Positions 39,001 through 52,478 of a DNA stretch of 64,000 bases are shown here, in pieces. Position 1 is the first letter of the stretch. The number at the start of each line of letters is the position of its first letter. The DNA lies in assembly GCA_035236585.1 (NCBI GenBank), contig CP141132.1:24759445-24823444 (forward strand). The letters are read 5' to 3'. Origin of the DNA: Warburgia ugandensis (taxonomy: Eukaryota; Streptophyta; Magnoliopsida; Canellales; Canellaceae). A program made the translations under genes and the position numbers. The notes beneath the pieces are model-generated. The model saw only the letters and a list, made by a program, of their open reading frames with translations. It made no database searches and was not told the origin of the DNA.

Positions 39001-39900
39001 GTTAGGTTTACTATCACTGCAGTAGCTTCTGAGCATCGTGGTTATAATGGCATCTAAAAATCCAATTGATTTTCCAACGCCTTCATTTGAATTTTTTGAG
39101 GTCTAAACTCCTTACATTAGGATTGTATTAACCACTTTAGAGCTGAACCTAACTGGTAAGCAATAGTTTAGCTTGGGGGAAAGGAGGAGCTGTCTAGATT
39201 TAGGTCTAAATGCTACCACCCTACACATTATCAAAGAACATCTAATGAGCTCATTAATAAGTTATTACGATTGGTTGTACATCCTTTAAATTTGGGACTA
39301 GCTTTTAGGTTGCATCATACACTTAAGGTTTCCATTAATTTCACATAAAAAAAGAAAAGAGAATACTCATTCTTTGTATATAACAATTAGTTTCATTGTG
39401 TATAAAATTAAGTACAATGTCCAATCAAGAAAGGGAGGGTCTAAAACCATTATGCTACTATTTCACTCCTAAGCTAGTACCTTAAGAGAATATGTATTAG
39501 ACATAATGTTATAGTAAGGTTTCCATTAATTTCACATAAAAAAAGAAAAGAGAATACTCATTCTTTGTATATAACAATTAGTTTCGTTCTATATAAAATT
39601 GAGTACAATAGCCAATGAAGAAAGGGAGGGTCTAAAACCATTATGCTACTATGTCACTCCTAAGCCATTACCTTAAGAGAATATGTATTAGACATAATGT
39701 TATAGTATGGTTTCCATTAATTTCACATAAAAAAAAGAAAAGAGAATACTCATTCTTTGTATATAATAATTAGTTGCATTGTATATAAAATTGAGTACAA
39801 TGGTCAATCAAGAAAGGGAGGGTTTAAAACCATTATGTTGCTATTTCACTCTTAAGCCATTACCTCAAGAGAATATGTATTAGACATAATGTTACAGTAA
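39001..39900 (+). mobile_element. Tat-like non-autonomous element: 5' leader and gag start, plus strand
   Basis: From 39020 on this matches the reverse complement of 14750-14170 (landmarks 'cagtagcttctgagcatcgtgg', 'attgtattaaccactttaga', 'tcattatcaaaga'). It is therefore the 5' leader of an element related to the LARD-like one but in plus orientation. The segment around the gag start has been triplicated (191-bp unit). The matching sequence resumes at 49906, so about 10 kb now interrupts it. Confidence 0.7.
39327..39900 (+). repeat. 191-bp tandem triplication
   Basis: Three copies start at 39327, 39518 and 39709 (ggtttccattaatttcacat), each 191 bp, differing at a few positions. The unit covers the leader-gag boundary of the Tat-like element; only one copy exists at the matching place in the LARD-like relative (about 14410-14220). 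Confidence 0.95.
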
Positions 39901-40157
39901 AACACAAATATCCCTTTCCTTGGATTTATGACCTCTTTGATCAATTATAGTCTACAACTATTTTCTCTAAGATTGATTTGAGGTTAGGATATCATTAATT
40001 GAGGATTAGAGAAGAAGATATTTCTAACACGACATTTAGGACTCCTTATGGTTACTGTGAATTGTTAGTTGTGCCATTTGGACTATAAAATGCATCAACT
40101 ATATTTATGGACCTTACGAATCGAGTCTTCAGATCATATTTAGATAAATTTAGTAGA
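39901..40157 (+). mobile_element. Tekay/Del-like reverse transcriptase fragment
   Basis: The plus strand reads recognisable chromovirus RT segments: PFPWIYDLFDQL, FSKIDLRLGYH, TPYGYCELLVVPFGL and LTNRVFRSYLDKF. It starts abruptly at the gag break of the Tat-like element and ends against a minus-strand LTR. The RT segment that should precede it in the family lies about 9 kb to the right (49034-49905), so the order is permuted. Fossil piece. Confidence 0.75.
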
Positions 40158-41631
40158 AAGGCAGGATCCTTATTTTAAAATTTCTTTTAGAAAACAAACA
40201 GTGAAAAAAAAAATTCTTTGAAAAGGCTTTTCAGATAACCCAAGTGTCATTTGACCAATCAAAACACATTCATGAGTTCTAAAAGGAAACATTTTTAAAT
40301 TCAAATATAATAAGTCAAAACTTATCATTTCTCAAAATTATGTCCACTTATAGCCGACGATCCAATATGCATTAAACATATTTATACATGTCTAAAATGA
40401 CTATCACAACTACATAAGTACTCAATTGTCTCACAATATTTATAAAATATAAAAATCATACATACATTGTCTATACTCTCCCTGAGTATTCACAGTGCCT
40501 AGTCTCAACAATCTTGCCTTTCTATTCTTTGGATTTATTTGTGGAGTTGGTGGGGTGTGTATAGGAAAATATACTCAGTAGGTAAAACTAAGATCACAAA
40601 TATAAATCATTGTAAATTTGCATCCATGCACTCATACACATAGTGAAACATCCTTAGGTGTGGTACTAAGGTTTATCAATATAAATTTGTAATGCATCAT
40701 TTGATACCTTTATAACATTCCATCAAAGGTTTTAGTTCATCCAAGTACAACATAAGTGTAAGAATTATGTGTACATCGACATCAAAAGAATACTCAATAA
40801 ACATGTGTACAAAACTGAAGATAAATTAGTTATGCAATAAAATATCAATTTAAATAATATATAAGAAGTCCTTGTCAATTTATATCAAATATATCAGTTC
40901 TCAACATGCAAGCATAAATATATCAACTCTCAACTCATCCAAGGCATCACCATGCTTAGTGGTTAGGGTATCTATGACCCTATCATGTGTGTGGTGCCAA
41001 AAAAATCAACCTACAACAACTACCCTATAATAGGACTCTATGACACTATACAACCACTCATTAGTAGGATATTTTAGTAAAAAGAATCCATGGATCACTA
41101 TGATGCTACAACTGCCCAATAGTGGGACACCACACACTCAAATGCTGATACGAACTACATGAGAATTATCACTGTCTCGCATGAGAGGAGAATAAATTGA
41201 GCAGTGTAGCCTTCCCATGATGCCAAACTTGAAGTTTAGCCACTTGGGATTAGTGTTGAAATACAAACTTTCGGAAGGAAGGTGGTCATCCTTATAACCC
41301 TCCTATCATAGTGTCCTCTAGGAAAAAGTAAAAAAATGCAAATTTTTGAAGAAAATAAAATATGTGCTTTTTATGTGTTGATTTTACCTTCACTCTTGTG
41401 AAATATGGAGTGATTCTGTCACCTTTTAGTGCCAAAAAAAGGTGAAAAACTGACAGAGACCTAGGTTGGTTTTTCTATCATTACCAATGATAGGAGGAGA
41501 TGATGGTAAGAAATAGAGATAGAGGAAAAGAGGGAAGGAAAGGAAAAGGGTTATAGTGAGGGGTGATTCCTTACCTGTACCGATGATAGTCGCCGACGAA
41601 GATGCCAATGTAGATTATCCAATGAACAAGG

Positions 41632-41708
<77 letters not shown>

Positions 41709-42099
41709 GTGACAAGGGAGAGAGGAAATCAGGGAAGAGGGAGGTGGTGGAGCTCACTACCCTCTTCCCTCTATGATAGATAGCTGGGAGTAGAGCTCCA
41801 CACATCAAGCTCCTCCTAGATAACTATTGTGTGGGGTCCATCACTATGAGCAGGTGCCATTATCAATTTGGCCCACTCTGATATTTAGTAAAATTTTGGG
41901 TTTATCTATTCCCGACCTCCATTTCCCACAAAATTAGTGTTGTTCGAAAGCTTTCATCACATACATTTTGGTTTTTAAGGTTTCCAAGTCAAATTTGAAA
42001 CCTTTTGCAAATTTAATTTTAAGAAATTAGATTGTCAATGAAATTTAATTCTTCACTCCACTTTCAATTTAAACCATGATAAAATATAGAATTATTACA
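40158..42099 (-). mobile_element. Tekay/Del-like LTR, minus orientation, outer end missing
   Basis: On minus it starts TGTAATAATTCTATATTTTA at 42099, immediately downstream of a purine tract (plus complement ttctcccctaaaaaaatttc at 42100). Its far end near 40158 lacks the usual TGTGAC-type edge, by about 50 bp when lined up with 32242. It contains an (AG)34 microsatellite. It is the 3' LTR of the minus-strand integrase piece to its right. Confidence 0.7.
41637..41704. repeat. (AG)n microsatellite, 34 units
   Basis: This is a pure AG tract inside the minus-strand Tekay-like LTR; both ORFs across it (Arg-Glu on plus, Leu-Ser on minus) are artefacts. Confidence 0.95.
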
Positions 42100-43296
42100 T
42101 TCTCCCCTAAAAAAATTTCATCCTCAAAATTTTCTTTTACATTACTACTCAAATAACCCTAGGTGCATTCTCTTCATTTCATCCTCAGTTTCTTAGTAGC
42201 CTCCTCAACAGAATAATGTGTTGCCAAAGGACTTTGACCAATGAAATAGTTTTTGTACTTAACATGTGTTCCTTTGGATCCAAAATCTGGACATCTTTTT
42301 CTTTAAAAGTCAAATCAGGTTGTAGCTTTGCTGGTACATGTGTAAGTATGTAAGAAGGGTCATGCACATACTTGCACAACATCAAAACATGAAATATGTC
42401 ATTAACATTTATAAGTTGCTATAGCAATTCTAGTCTACATGCTACAAGTCCAATTTTCTCCAAAATTTTAGAAGGACGAATAAATCAAGGGCTTAATTTT
42501 CCTATAGCACCAAACTTCATAATTCCTTTCATAGGAGAGACCTTCATTAACATGTGATTTCTAATGTCAAATTCTAAATGTCTCCTCCTTCAGTCTGCGT
42601 AACTCATTTGTCGACTTTGAGCATCTAAAAGTCATTTTCGAATAACTTTCACTTTCTTTACATATTGCTCCACTAATTCATATTTGATTAATTGCCTTTC
42701 TCCACCCACATTCCAACAAGTTGGTAAATGACCCTACCTTCCATATAGTGCTTCTTAAAGTGTCATACCAATGCTAGCATGAAAATTGTTCTTGTATGCA
42801 AACTCAATGAGGGGAAGGTTCTCATCCCAATTTCTTTTTCATTCAATTTCACAGGCTTTTGACATATCTTCTAATATCTAAGCAGTTCTTTTTTATTGTC
42901 TATTTGTTTAAGGGAGAAATGTTGTACTAAAACTCAAGGAAGATCCTAATCCTTCCTACACACTCCAAAACTTGGAGGTAAACCTGCTATCTCTGTCTAA
43001 AATAATGGTCACAGGTGTGCCATGTAAGGTTACAATCTCCTTGATATATAACTTTGCCAATCTATCTAAAGATTGCTTCTTTTGAATAGGAAGAAAATGA
43101 GCTAACTTTGTCAGTCAATTTATAATTGCCCAAATCTTACCATGTCCACTCGACGTCCTTGGTAGGCCACTATTGAAGTATATGGTGATGTGGTCCCATT
43201 TCCACTTAGGGAGATTAAGAGACTTTAACATTGCTGTTAGTCTCTGACATTCAACCTTTACCTGTTGGTAGGTTAAACACCTCGCCACACATTCTC
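42100..43296 (-). mobile_element. Tekay/Del-like integrase C-terminal part
   Basis: The minus strand gives integrase landmarks such as the VGMWVEKGN-like and FGAIGKLSP segments and then VHDPSYILTHVPAKLQPDL and DVQILDPKEH (42385-42185), the well-conserved tail of Del/Tekay integrases next to the chromodomain region. A purine tract and the LTR follow. It is split from its N-terminal part (48404-49033) by a solo LTR with a perfect target duplication. Broken. Confidence 0.8.
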
Positions 43297-46200
43297 TGTA
43301 ATAACCCCAATTTTTGTAAATTGATTGAGAAAATCAATTTAGTTTGAATTTTTAGAAATTCTAGGCTGGAATATTAGGTTATTGGCAATTCTCATTTTAT
43401 AGAAATTATGAATGTACTTGAAAAGCTGAACGAAATGACACTAAGTACGTTCAATTCCAAGTTAAAATAAAAAAATCTCCAAATTTCTCTATTTTTATAA
43501 ATAAAAGGATAAAATGGTAATTTTACTCATAACCGAAATTTTGGAATGTACTAAAAAATTTGATTGAAACGACACTAAGTACGCTCTATTCCAAGTTCAT
43601 AGGTTTTTCTCCATTTTTAGAATTAAAAGGGCAAAATGGTCTTTTCACAACTATGTGGGGCCCGCAAGGTGGGCCAATGGTCTGGAAGACCACCATCATG
43701 AGTCAAACCATTAGCAATTGCTAGTTGAGAAGGAGGTGGTAGTGGGAATCCAATGACAATTTAATAATTAAAAGAATTAAAACATCATAATTACATGTAA
43801 TCAAGAAAAATTCAAAAACACCATTAAATACCTCATAAAAATTCCCAAAATTTTTCTTAAAAATCCATCTCGAGGTGCCCTAGACTCCCTTAGAATTGCA
43901 GCTCTAGAATCCTTCCCCATCTCCTCCAATCCTCTCTTCTTTCTCCTCTTATTTTTTTTTTCTCTATACGAGTGTTTGCAGACACACCCAACACTCCAGG
44001 CTCATTGGAGACGTCAAGTGCGTCAATTGACATGTCGTCCCTGGCGAACTAGGGTTTTTACCTAGGAAACCCCAACTCAATTAGTCATCCACTTCTAGCC
44101 ATTATTTTTCAATCTTCAACGTTGGATTTGGTTGGACAGGGCTGATCTACAAAAGCCCTAAGTTTCCATGATGATCCACCTCCTGGATCATTAGGAAACT
44201 CAAAATGAAGACAAACACGGTACTAGGTATCGTCTCTGGTGGAATTTTCAACTTATTCCAGCCAATTTGGCTTGCATCATTAAATATCTTCAGAATGGGG
44301 TGGTATGTGTTTCCCCCATGGTCCCCCACTTTCTCCAACAACGACAATGGTGATTTTCTCGACTGTATGAATTTTCTAGCATTAGGGTTTTCTTTGGCAG
44401 ATAAATCTCTTCTCCAATGAAATTACTTCACCAGACCGGCACAAGTAGGTCACCCACTTCATTCTCCTTTCATTCTAGCATGTCATTCTAGGTTTTTGGC
44501 CATCTCTGATCCCTCGTCGTTGTTGATCCGTCGAAAACGATGGATCTGGCATAGAGGGTTGAGATCTCATCCTTGGATGGCTCATATCCAACTTTTGAGC
44601 CATTGGATGAGTTTCTGGGACCCAACAAACCCAAGGGATGAAATCCTGGGCATAGATCTTGTAAGATGAGGGAGATCAGGAGATGAGCGATTAGACGATC
44701 TACATCTAGACCGTCTCACCTATCACCGATCACCCATCCCTCATAACTGGCAATCCCAGGTAACAAGCACGGGGCGCTACTTCTCCACGCACTCGGTATA
44801 CCTAGATTAGATCTGAGCCGTCCAATATTTGTACTAAAATCTTGTTTCTTCAATTAAGAGCTCAATTTAGCTCCAATTTTAGATCTAAAAGTTGTTATAG
44901 ATTCCTTGTTACTTGTATAAGGTACTAAACTTAGAAAATTTATGTTTTGATGCATGTAAAAATCTGTTAATAAAGAAAAGTATTACTAATTCCTATGATC
45001 AGTGAAATTTGGAATGATCAGACTTTATAATTCTAATCCACTAATGATCTTGTGATTTAGGAACATGGAATCAATGGTTAGAAGTGACTGATCTATGTCT
45101 ACTTAAGAGATATACCTTAAAAGAAGAAAAATCATAAAAATGAGCATGTATCTTCATGATCTGATTAATCAAGCATGATCAGACCTTTTAAAATAGTTTA
45201 TATGATGATATAAATGCATAATTACAATAATAAAATGGTTGGATGTAATTTATTTTCCAGATCATAAGATCTTGACCCTTAAAAGTAGTAAAATCCATAA
45301 AAGTGAATGGTAATCTCCTTGATCAGTTTGATCAAGGATGATTGGATAGTGTGGATGTATTTGGATGATGATATAAAGTTAAGATCATATGGATTGATGA
45401 GCTTGATAATGATAATTTGGGATAGATTAAGATTTATGCCCTTAAATTGGATAAAATGGCTTAAGATCTTCTTTATCAGTTGGATCAAGAAGGATCAAAT
45501 CATTTGATGAGATGATGCATCAATGATCTAGTGATATAATCACATTAAGAAAATGTATTAGATCTAAAGGAAAATGAAAGATCAAGATCTGAACCCTAAA
45601 TGGGATGAAAAATGAATAGAAATCAAATATGACTGTTGAATCATAATGAACAGTTATATCATGTGAAATTTTCATTTGAATTATTGATATTGTAAATGTA
45701 TTTTATTTCTTAGTAGATTTAATTGTTAGATTTACTTATTTTTTTATACTTTAATACTTATGTTATGTAAATTGCATTGAAAATGTAATTAAATGAAAAA
45801 TAGAGTTGAAGGACATTTACATGGAATGAATGACATGAACTTAATGATAGTAAGGGCTATATTAGTAGGACAATATAAGGATTATCAAATCCTTGGCCCA
45901 AATTAGGAGAATAATAAACCCTATTAATGACATTTTAAATATTCATGGATTTAATTAAAATCAATTAGAAGTAGTACTTAGGGTTAAAATGCTCATAGGA
46001 ACCTTATGAAAGGTTGAGCTAAGGTCACTCTAGTGAGTGCTGGACATGATGGTTAAGGGGGTTCTCTAATAGAGCCTTGCTCTTCCCCTACCTTCTATTG
46101 ATGTTTGTGACGTCTAAATGCCTCCTTACACAAGGATTAAAGTAACTACTTTGTGTTCAACCATTCAACTAGTAAGCCTTAGCCAATTGGAAATAAGAGG

Positions 46201-48403
46201 AGTTGTCTAGACATAGGATGAAATAAGCCATCTTCAACCAGTAAAAAACATTAACTGGTTGAATAATAATAATAATAATAATAAGAGCATAAAAGGTTAA
46301 TAAATTATCTAATCCTAATAAAAATTGTAAGTAAGATAAGGATGATCAAGCAAGATCCATAGAATCTTGAATGATCAAGAACAATAAGAATCTTAATGTC
46401 ATATTTTTTGTGTATCTATGTATGTATGTTGTAGATGAATCTAGATAGAGAATCCATACCCTTGATCAAATATGATTCAAGGAAGAGAACAAAGATCATC
46501 CTCCATAGGGATGATCAAACAACTGAACTTAAATCACAGAAGAACAAGATGATAGAAGATCTAAGCTCTTGATCTTTATCAACAAAGTATAAATTGTTGA
46601 TCAAAGGATCCATGAAAGATCAAGATCAAAGAAAGGAATACACAAAGACTTATAATAGAAAATACTTAGATCTAAAAGATTAGAAGATCATTCTAACTAT
46701 CAAATCTAGTGATCAAAACTATTTGAGGAAGATAGATCATGATAAGACACAAGATCTAGATCCTTTATATCAAAGGACAAGACTAGACAAAGAATATCTA
46801 TAGGATAAAAAATATAAGATTATTTAGATTGTATAAATATTGATAATATGTATGGATTTACAGATTTCATATGTCAATCAGAATCATGGAAATTTTGAAG
46901 AGATGAATCACTACGTAAAGGTAGGAGGATTTTATGAATACATTTACATGAGAAATACATGTTGAACACATGATCTTATGTTTAGAGATGTTGACTAGAG
47001 TAATATAAACACTTGTATTAAACCCCTTGGAAACCCTTATGATCCAACCAAAACACATATGAAATGGTTAAGTTAGAATTGAGGAAAACCGTAAGTGAAT
47101 AGGGAACTAGAAGGTATTCCAACCCTAGATAAATAGACAAATTGTCTGATAAGTATAAAATCAATACATTGGAATCATTCATATAGAATGGTGATCACTA
47201 AACTTATATGAACATGGGTATCATTCATTGTAAATGATGATCCCTAAGTTTGAAATGAAATCCTATCCTCGATATAAGAATATCAAAATATGAGGATGAT
47301 GCAATAAATAGACAAGGTGTTTGATAAGTAAAAGAATACTTTATATACAAGCAAGGAGGCTTCTGGTTTTTATTTTAAATAGGCATATGCTTGGGGATGC
47401 TATGCTATGAGGGTTTGGCCACCTGGTCTCCGAAATGTGATATATATATATATATGATGATATTGTGCTTAAAGAGAGGCAAAATGTTGGGTGAGACAGT
47501 TTGGGGAAGGCCACCATTGTGATGGTTTGTCTCCCCATATAGACATGACATAGATGATTTTCCACATTTGGTATCCGTGGAGTATGAAAGCAATTATCCG
47601 AGTGAACTCGTACGAATCAAACTCCAGCATAGTAGTTCTTTGAGTATTTTGCATTATGATGCGTGGCATAATGAGATAACGATACTGCCTAAATAAGGGA
47701 GCATTTTTCCAACAGAGTCTGGATGTTTTATCAACTCAGTATGGCTGAGTGTGATGATACTACCCAAATGAGGGAGTATTTTCTAGCTAAGTCTAGATGA
47801 TTGATCAACTCAGTGTGTCTGAGTGTGACTATTGATGTTTGAGATATTAACTATTTTTCACAGTTTTGACCGTATATATATATATATATATCTATAAGAC
47901 ATATATAGTATGTATGTATAAGGATGTACATATATGACAAAGTAAAGAGATTGATCCATGAGTATGTTTATGAACAATGGGATTATGAAGTATTAGGATT
48001 ATATTGTCAAATTATTATGCTTCTTGAATCCACTACCAAGCATAACTCGAAGACATGTATTTTTATTTGTGAGCATTATATTGTATTGAGATTTTTTATT
48101 GTATGGTGAGCTTTGAAATTTGGATTATATAATTTGGACAAGTATTGTGCAGATACCCAGGCTATAGTGTGAACCACTGGATGGATTCTGAAATTTAATA
48201 AAAGTATATTCTTTCAATGGAATTTTATCTTTTACAAAATTTTAATTATGTTGTGTATGAAGTGATGACTTGGGTTTTACAAAACAAGTTCTAAAGAAAA
48301 GAATTTTTACTACTTTGTTTTGAGAATATTTTTTACTACTAAGGACGCCCTTGCCTTTGAAAAATGTATTACAAACTATGTTACAAAAACCTGGGTCGTC
48401 ACA
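43297..48403 (+). mobile_element. Solo LTR, Tekay/Del-like, 5.1 kb
   Basis: Starts TGTAATAACCCCAATTTTTG and ends ACCTGGGTCGTCACA. Perfect 5-bp target duplication TTCTC at 43292-43296 and 48404-48408. Same family as the truncated LTR ending at 8777. It carries an AATAAA at 48197-48202 and an (AT)n run near 47875. No gene; the short ORFs are incidental. Length is unusual, since most plant Tekay LTRs known to me are shorter. Confidence 0.9.
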
Positions 48404-49033
48404 TTCTCCAACATCCTTTTTAATTCCATTCTAACATAATTTTCTTTTCAATTCATGATGCATCTTGGTTCACCCTAGGTGAATGGCATACCAAGAGTGA
48501 TGTGCCTCTTGAAGGATCTCCTATCTCAACTCTTTATTTGATAGAACTACGAATCTTCCACAAAATCACACCTCCGCTTGAACTCTGAGTAAACCCTAGT
48601 TTACTAATCAGTGACTGTATATCTGTGTTTTCTTCTAAGCCTAGAGAACCCTTCTCAACAATAGTAGATTTCACTATTAAATTGGACACAAGTGATCCTT
48701 TACCCTTGTATTGAATTTTTGGTTTACATTCAACAACATTCTCAAGTAATTACCACTTTCTATAGAGGATACCTACTATCAACCCTTGAGTATTCCGACT
48801 CAATGCATCAGCTACTACATTGGCCTTTCTTGGGTTATACTGAATAGAGAAGTCATAATCATTTCTATACTACATCGATCTTCTTTGCCTCATATGTAGA
48901 TCTTGGTGGGAGAAAATATATTTGAAGCTTTTATGATTTGTGAAAACATCAAATTTCTACCATACAAGTAATGTCTCTAGATTTTTAATGTAAAAACTAC
49001 TGCCACCAACTCTAAATCATGAGTGGGGTAATT
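48404..49033 (-). mobile_element. Tekay/Del-like RNase H and integrase N-terminal part
   Basis: The minus strand reads HEKNYPTHDLELVAVVF, YGVKFDVFTNHKSLKYIF and YNPRKANVVADALSRN, the RNase H signature of chromoviruses, then the integrase N-terminal region up to the solo LTR. It begins abruptly at about 49033, where the opposite strand starts a gag zinc knuckle. Fossil piece. Confidence 0.8.
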
Positions 49034-49905
49034 CTTCTCATGTGAACAAGGACACTTATTGAGTGAGTGCCCTAAGAGACGAATAGGCAATGGGCCCAAG
49101 GTAGAAAATGTGCCTCCAAGTCAAGGACAAATATTCACTATCACTTCTAAGCAGCCTAGGGCATCAAATGCAGTATTTGAAGGTACCATTTTAATTTCAA
49201 ATAGTCATACTAAAGTTTTATTTGATCTAAGTTCCACATATTCATTTATCTCTAGCACTTTTGCATCTTGTGTGTGTTTACCTATACATAATTTGGATTT
49301 GGCTTGGATATAACTACACGGGAAGGTGAATCAGTAAGTAGTCTTGAGTTTCTCTAAGAGGTACCTATTGAGATAGTGGGGCAGCAATTGAAAGCTGATC
49401 TCATTCTACTCTGTATGATGGATTTTAACATTATATTGGGATTGGATTGGCTAACAATGAATTGGGCGATGGTGGACTATCATAGGAAGAAGGTCATGTT
49501 TCCTGTACTAGGACAGACAATAATTTCATTCCAAGGGAAACTAGATACAAATGATGTTTGTGTTATTTCATCCATGAAGGCAACAAGACATATCTCAAAA
49601 GGATGTTAAGCCTTTTTGGCTAGTGCAGTACCAAGGGATGCTGAGCAACCTAAACTTAAGGAGTTGAAAGTTGTTAAAGAATTTACTATTTTTTCCTAAA
49701 GAACTTCAAGGATTACCACCTAGGAGAGAAATTGATTTTACTATCGAACTTATGCCAAGTACATCTCCTATTTCTAAGGTACCATATCGAATGGCTCCAA
49801 CAAAATTGAAAACACAGTTGTAAGAGTTATTAGACAAGGGTTTTATCAGACCCAGTCTTTCACTTTGGGGAGCACCAGTTCTTTTTATTAAGAAGAAAGA
49901 TGGAT
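49034..49905 (+). mobile_element. Tekay/Del-like gag zinc knuckle, protease and RT start
   Basis: The plus strand gives a zinc-knuckle end (CEQGHLLSECPKRR), an aspartic-protease region (VLFDLSSTYSFISSTFA, in place of the usual DSGATHSF) ending with IILGLDWLTMN, then the start of reverse transcriptase (LPPRREIDFTIELMP to IKKKDG). It stops exactly where a Tat-like gag segment resumes. Broken. Together with 39901-40157 it gives one Tekay RT split across the two ends of the inserted block. Confidence 0.8.
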
Positions 49906-52478
49906 GATTTATCCAAGAAATTTGACATTGTGATGAATAGGATGAATAGTATAATAGATAAGTATAATTCTTCTAAACAAAATATTGGGGCATATCAACA
50001 ACCTTAATATGGTAATTACTATATTGAGTCATACCAACAACCTCAATATAACAATGACTGCCAATTCAAAACCTCAATACCCTACTTCATAGCCATCAAG
50101 CTTCAACTATAATGAATATTATTAGGAGCAAGTGAATGCACTTAGTGCATTCCCTGAACCTAGAAATCATTACTATCCTGAGACAAATTACAAAGACTAT
50201 AATGGATGGGCTAGGTATCATGTACAACCATGGTCTCAAGATTATCAACCATATTAGGAAGAACCAACATGGTACCACCTTGAACAACCCTACTAAGAAT
50301 ACCAAGAATATAAGGGTCAATCATCATGGGTTCAACTTGCTCAACCCTCTTCACTATCCCAAATGCCACAACAATTCCAACCACGTGAATCATATCCTCT
50401 ACAACATGAAGAACCATCACTAATATGTAGCAAATTTGTTAAAGAATAGATCAAAACATTGCAACCATTAAAAAAGGGAATGAGGAAATGAAATGAGAGG
50501 TGGAGGAATGGGAGGAGAAAATAAAACTAATATGGGAATATACTAAAAGAAACTTGTTGAATTTATAAAAAGGACTAAGGAATTTGAACCAATTGGGAAT
50601 AATGAAGAGCCATTTATTACTAATACTAGGATGGGACTATCTTATGATCATTCTGAACTACAAAGTCTTCAACCATCTTTGCTTATTAATAATGATGATA
50701 GGATGAAAATATCTTATGACCCTTTAGAGCTCTAGAATTTTTACCATCCTTGACCATTGTTACTACTAATAGAATGAAAATTGCATACGATCATTTTGAG
50801 CCACAAAGTCCACAACCATCCATACAAACCTCCAACTCATACTTACTCAAGCCATGTCCTGTTCCTTTTTATGATTATGATAAAGAGACATCCATTGAGG
50901 AGGAGAATGAATCCTCAATAACATCCAACTCAGAACCTTTAAAATTGTGTCCTGTTTATTTTTATGAATTTGATGAAGACACATCTATTGAGGAGGTGAA
51001 GCAATTGTTGGAGACTGTTACCCTAATGAATACTTCTCAATGGCAAGCTAGAGTAAAACCCCTACTGAACTTGAAATTCCAACTAAGCCTTTCAATGTAG
51101 AAGACGTACTTGATTGAGACCTATATACCATACTTGAACAAATACAAGATAGTAATATAGGTCCATATAAAACCTTATCTATGCTGGAAAAATAGGAAAA
51201 AAAGATTCAATTGATGTGCTAGCTATACATCACCCAACTTTAGGGTACACATTAGAAGGTAATCAGGTTTAAGCCTCACCATGTCCCTATTTCTAGTAAT
51301 ACAAGAACCACCCTTTAGGAAGTGTTGAGTCAACTTATACTTCAATTTTAGGACAATGTAAGGGAAATGGAAGAAAAGGATGAATTGAATACAGTGGTCA
51401 ATGTTATCCCTCAATTTGGTCAAGAAGAGGACCATTCATCTCCATGTGGTCCAATAAAATTTAAATTTATGGTAGTTCATGATGTCATCATGTTACTACC
51501 ACCTTAGTTTTCGAGGTAGAGGAATTGTATTAACTACCATGAAATAGTGAAAATGGGGGATTATCAATTTGGTCCCATTAAATTCAAAATCATGGTGGTC
51601 TACTGTGCCATATTGTTATTACCTCCAAAAATTTTATGGTGAAGGAAATATATAGACTACTGCAAGATTCTAAAGTGGCATGAGAAATCTTACCCATTTC
51701 ATTGTTATAATTAGCATAGGAAATTTTAGGTTAAACTGGTAAGGTTTAAATTAGGGTACATTAAGCTATGTCTGGTTGAAGACATTAAACTTAATGCTCA
51801 TTGGGAGGCAACCATGGGTTTTCTTAGAAATCTCATTGTTCTGCATTACCCATTTATCATATAGTATTTTAAAACATTGAGAACAATGTTTAGTTCAGGT
51901 TAGGGGGTATAGATATGCATGAGATTTTTAAAATTTTCTTGCATGTTTATAAAAAAAAAAATTTTAAAAGAAAAAGAAAGAAATAAGTTCCTTTATAAAG
52001 ATGACAATTTAAAATTTCTAAATATTCAGTTTCCTTTTGAATTTTAGCTTATTAATAGAGTTGCATACAAAATAGCTACATAGTCTAAATGGAAGAGAAA
52101 ATATAACTTAGAAATCCTAAAAAAGACCTGTGAGACTTATAACCCAAGTAAGTTTCTTACCATTCTTCCTTTTCTAAGCATTATACATAAATTCAAAATT
52201 TTCTTGAATGTACATTAATTCTTAGTTGATCTCATTATTCTTCATCTTAATCAACTATTGAGAAATCATAAAAGACTATACCATATATTTCTTAAGTTTA
52301 TGATAATTCTTAAATCATATGTACTCTAGGAAATGATAGAGGCCATCCTTGGAAAACCCATAGCCTTTAGCCTTCTCTAAGTCATTTTCTACTAGTTAGA
52401 CCCTTAGAGCCTTGTGGGATCAACCTCACTTGCGTGTAGCTATGATAGATTTGTGTGCTTGTAAGTTAACTTAAACAT
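49906..52478 (+). mobile_element. Tat-like non-autonomous element: gag-like region, 3' UTR and LTR edge
   Basis: This picks up where 39900 stopped: the bases gatttatccaagaaatttg correspond to the LARD-like element's minus-strand position near 14245. The glutamine/tyrosine-rich YQQPQY repeats, the open stretch 50750-51100 and the 'cattgggaggcaac' block all have partners in 12128-14170. A purine mark (gttagggggta) at about 51899 precedes the 3' UTR. A match to an LTR 3' edge (gggatcaacctcacttgcgt ... gtaagttaacttaaaca) ends at 52478. No pol is present. Broken. Confidence 0.65.
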
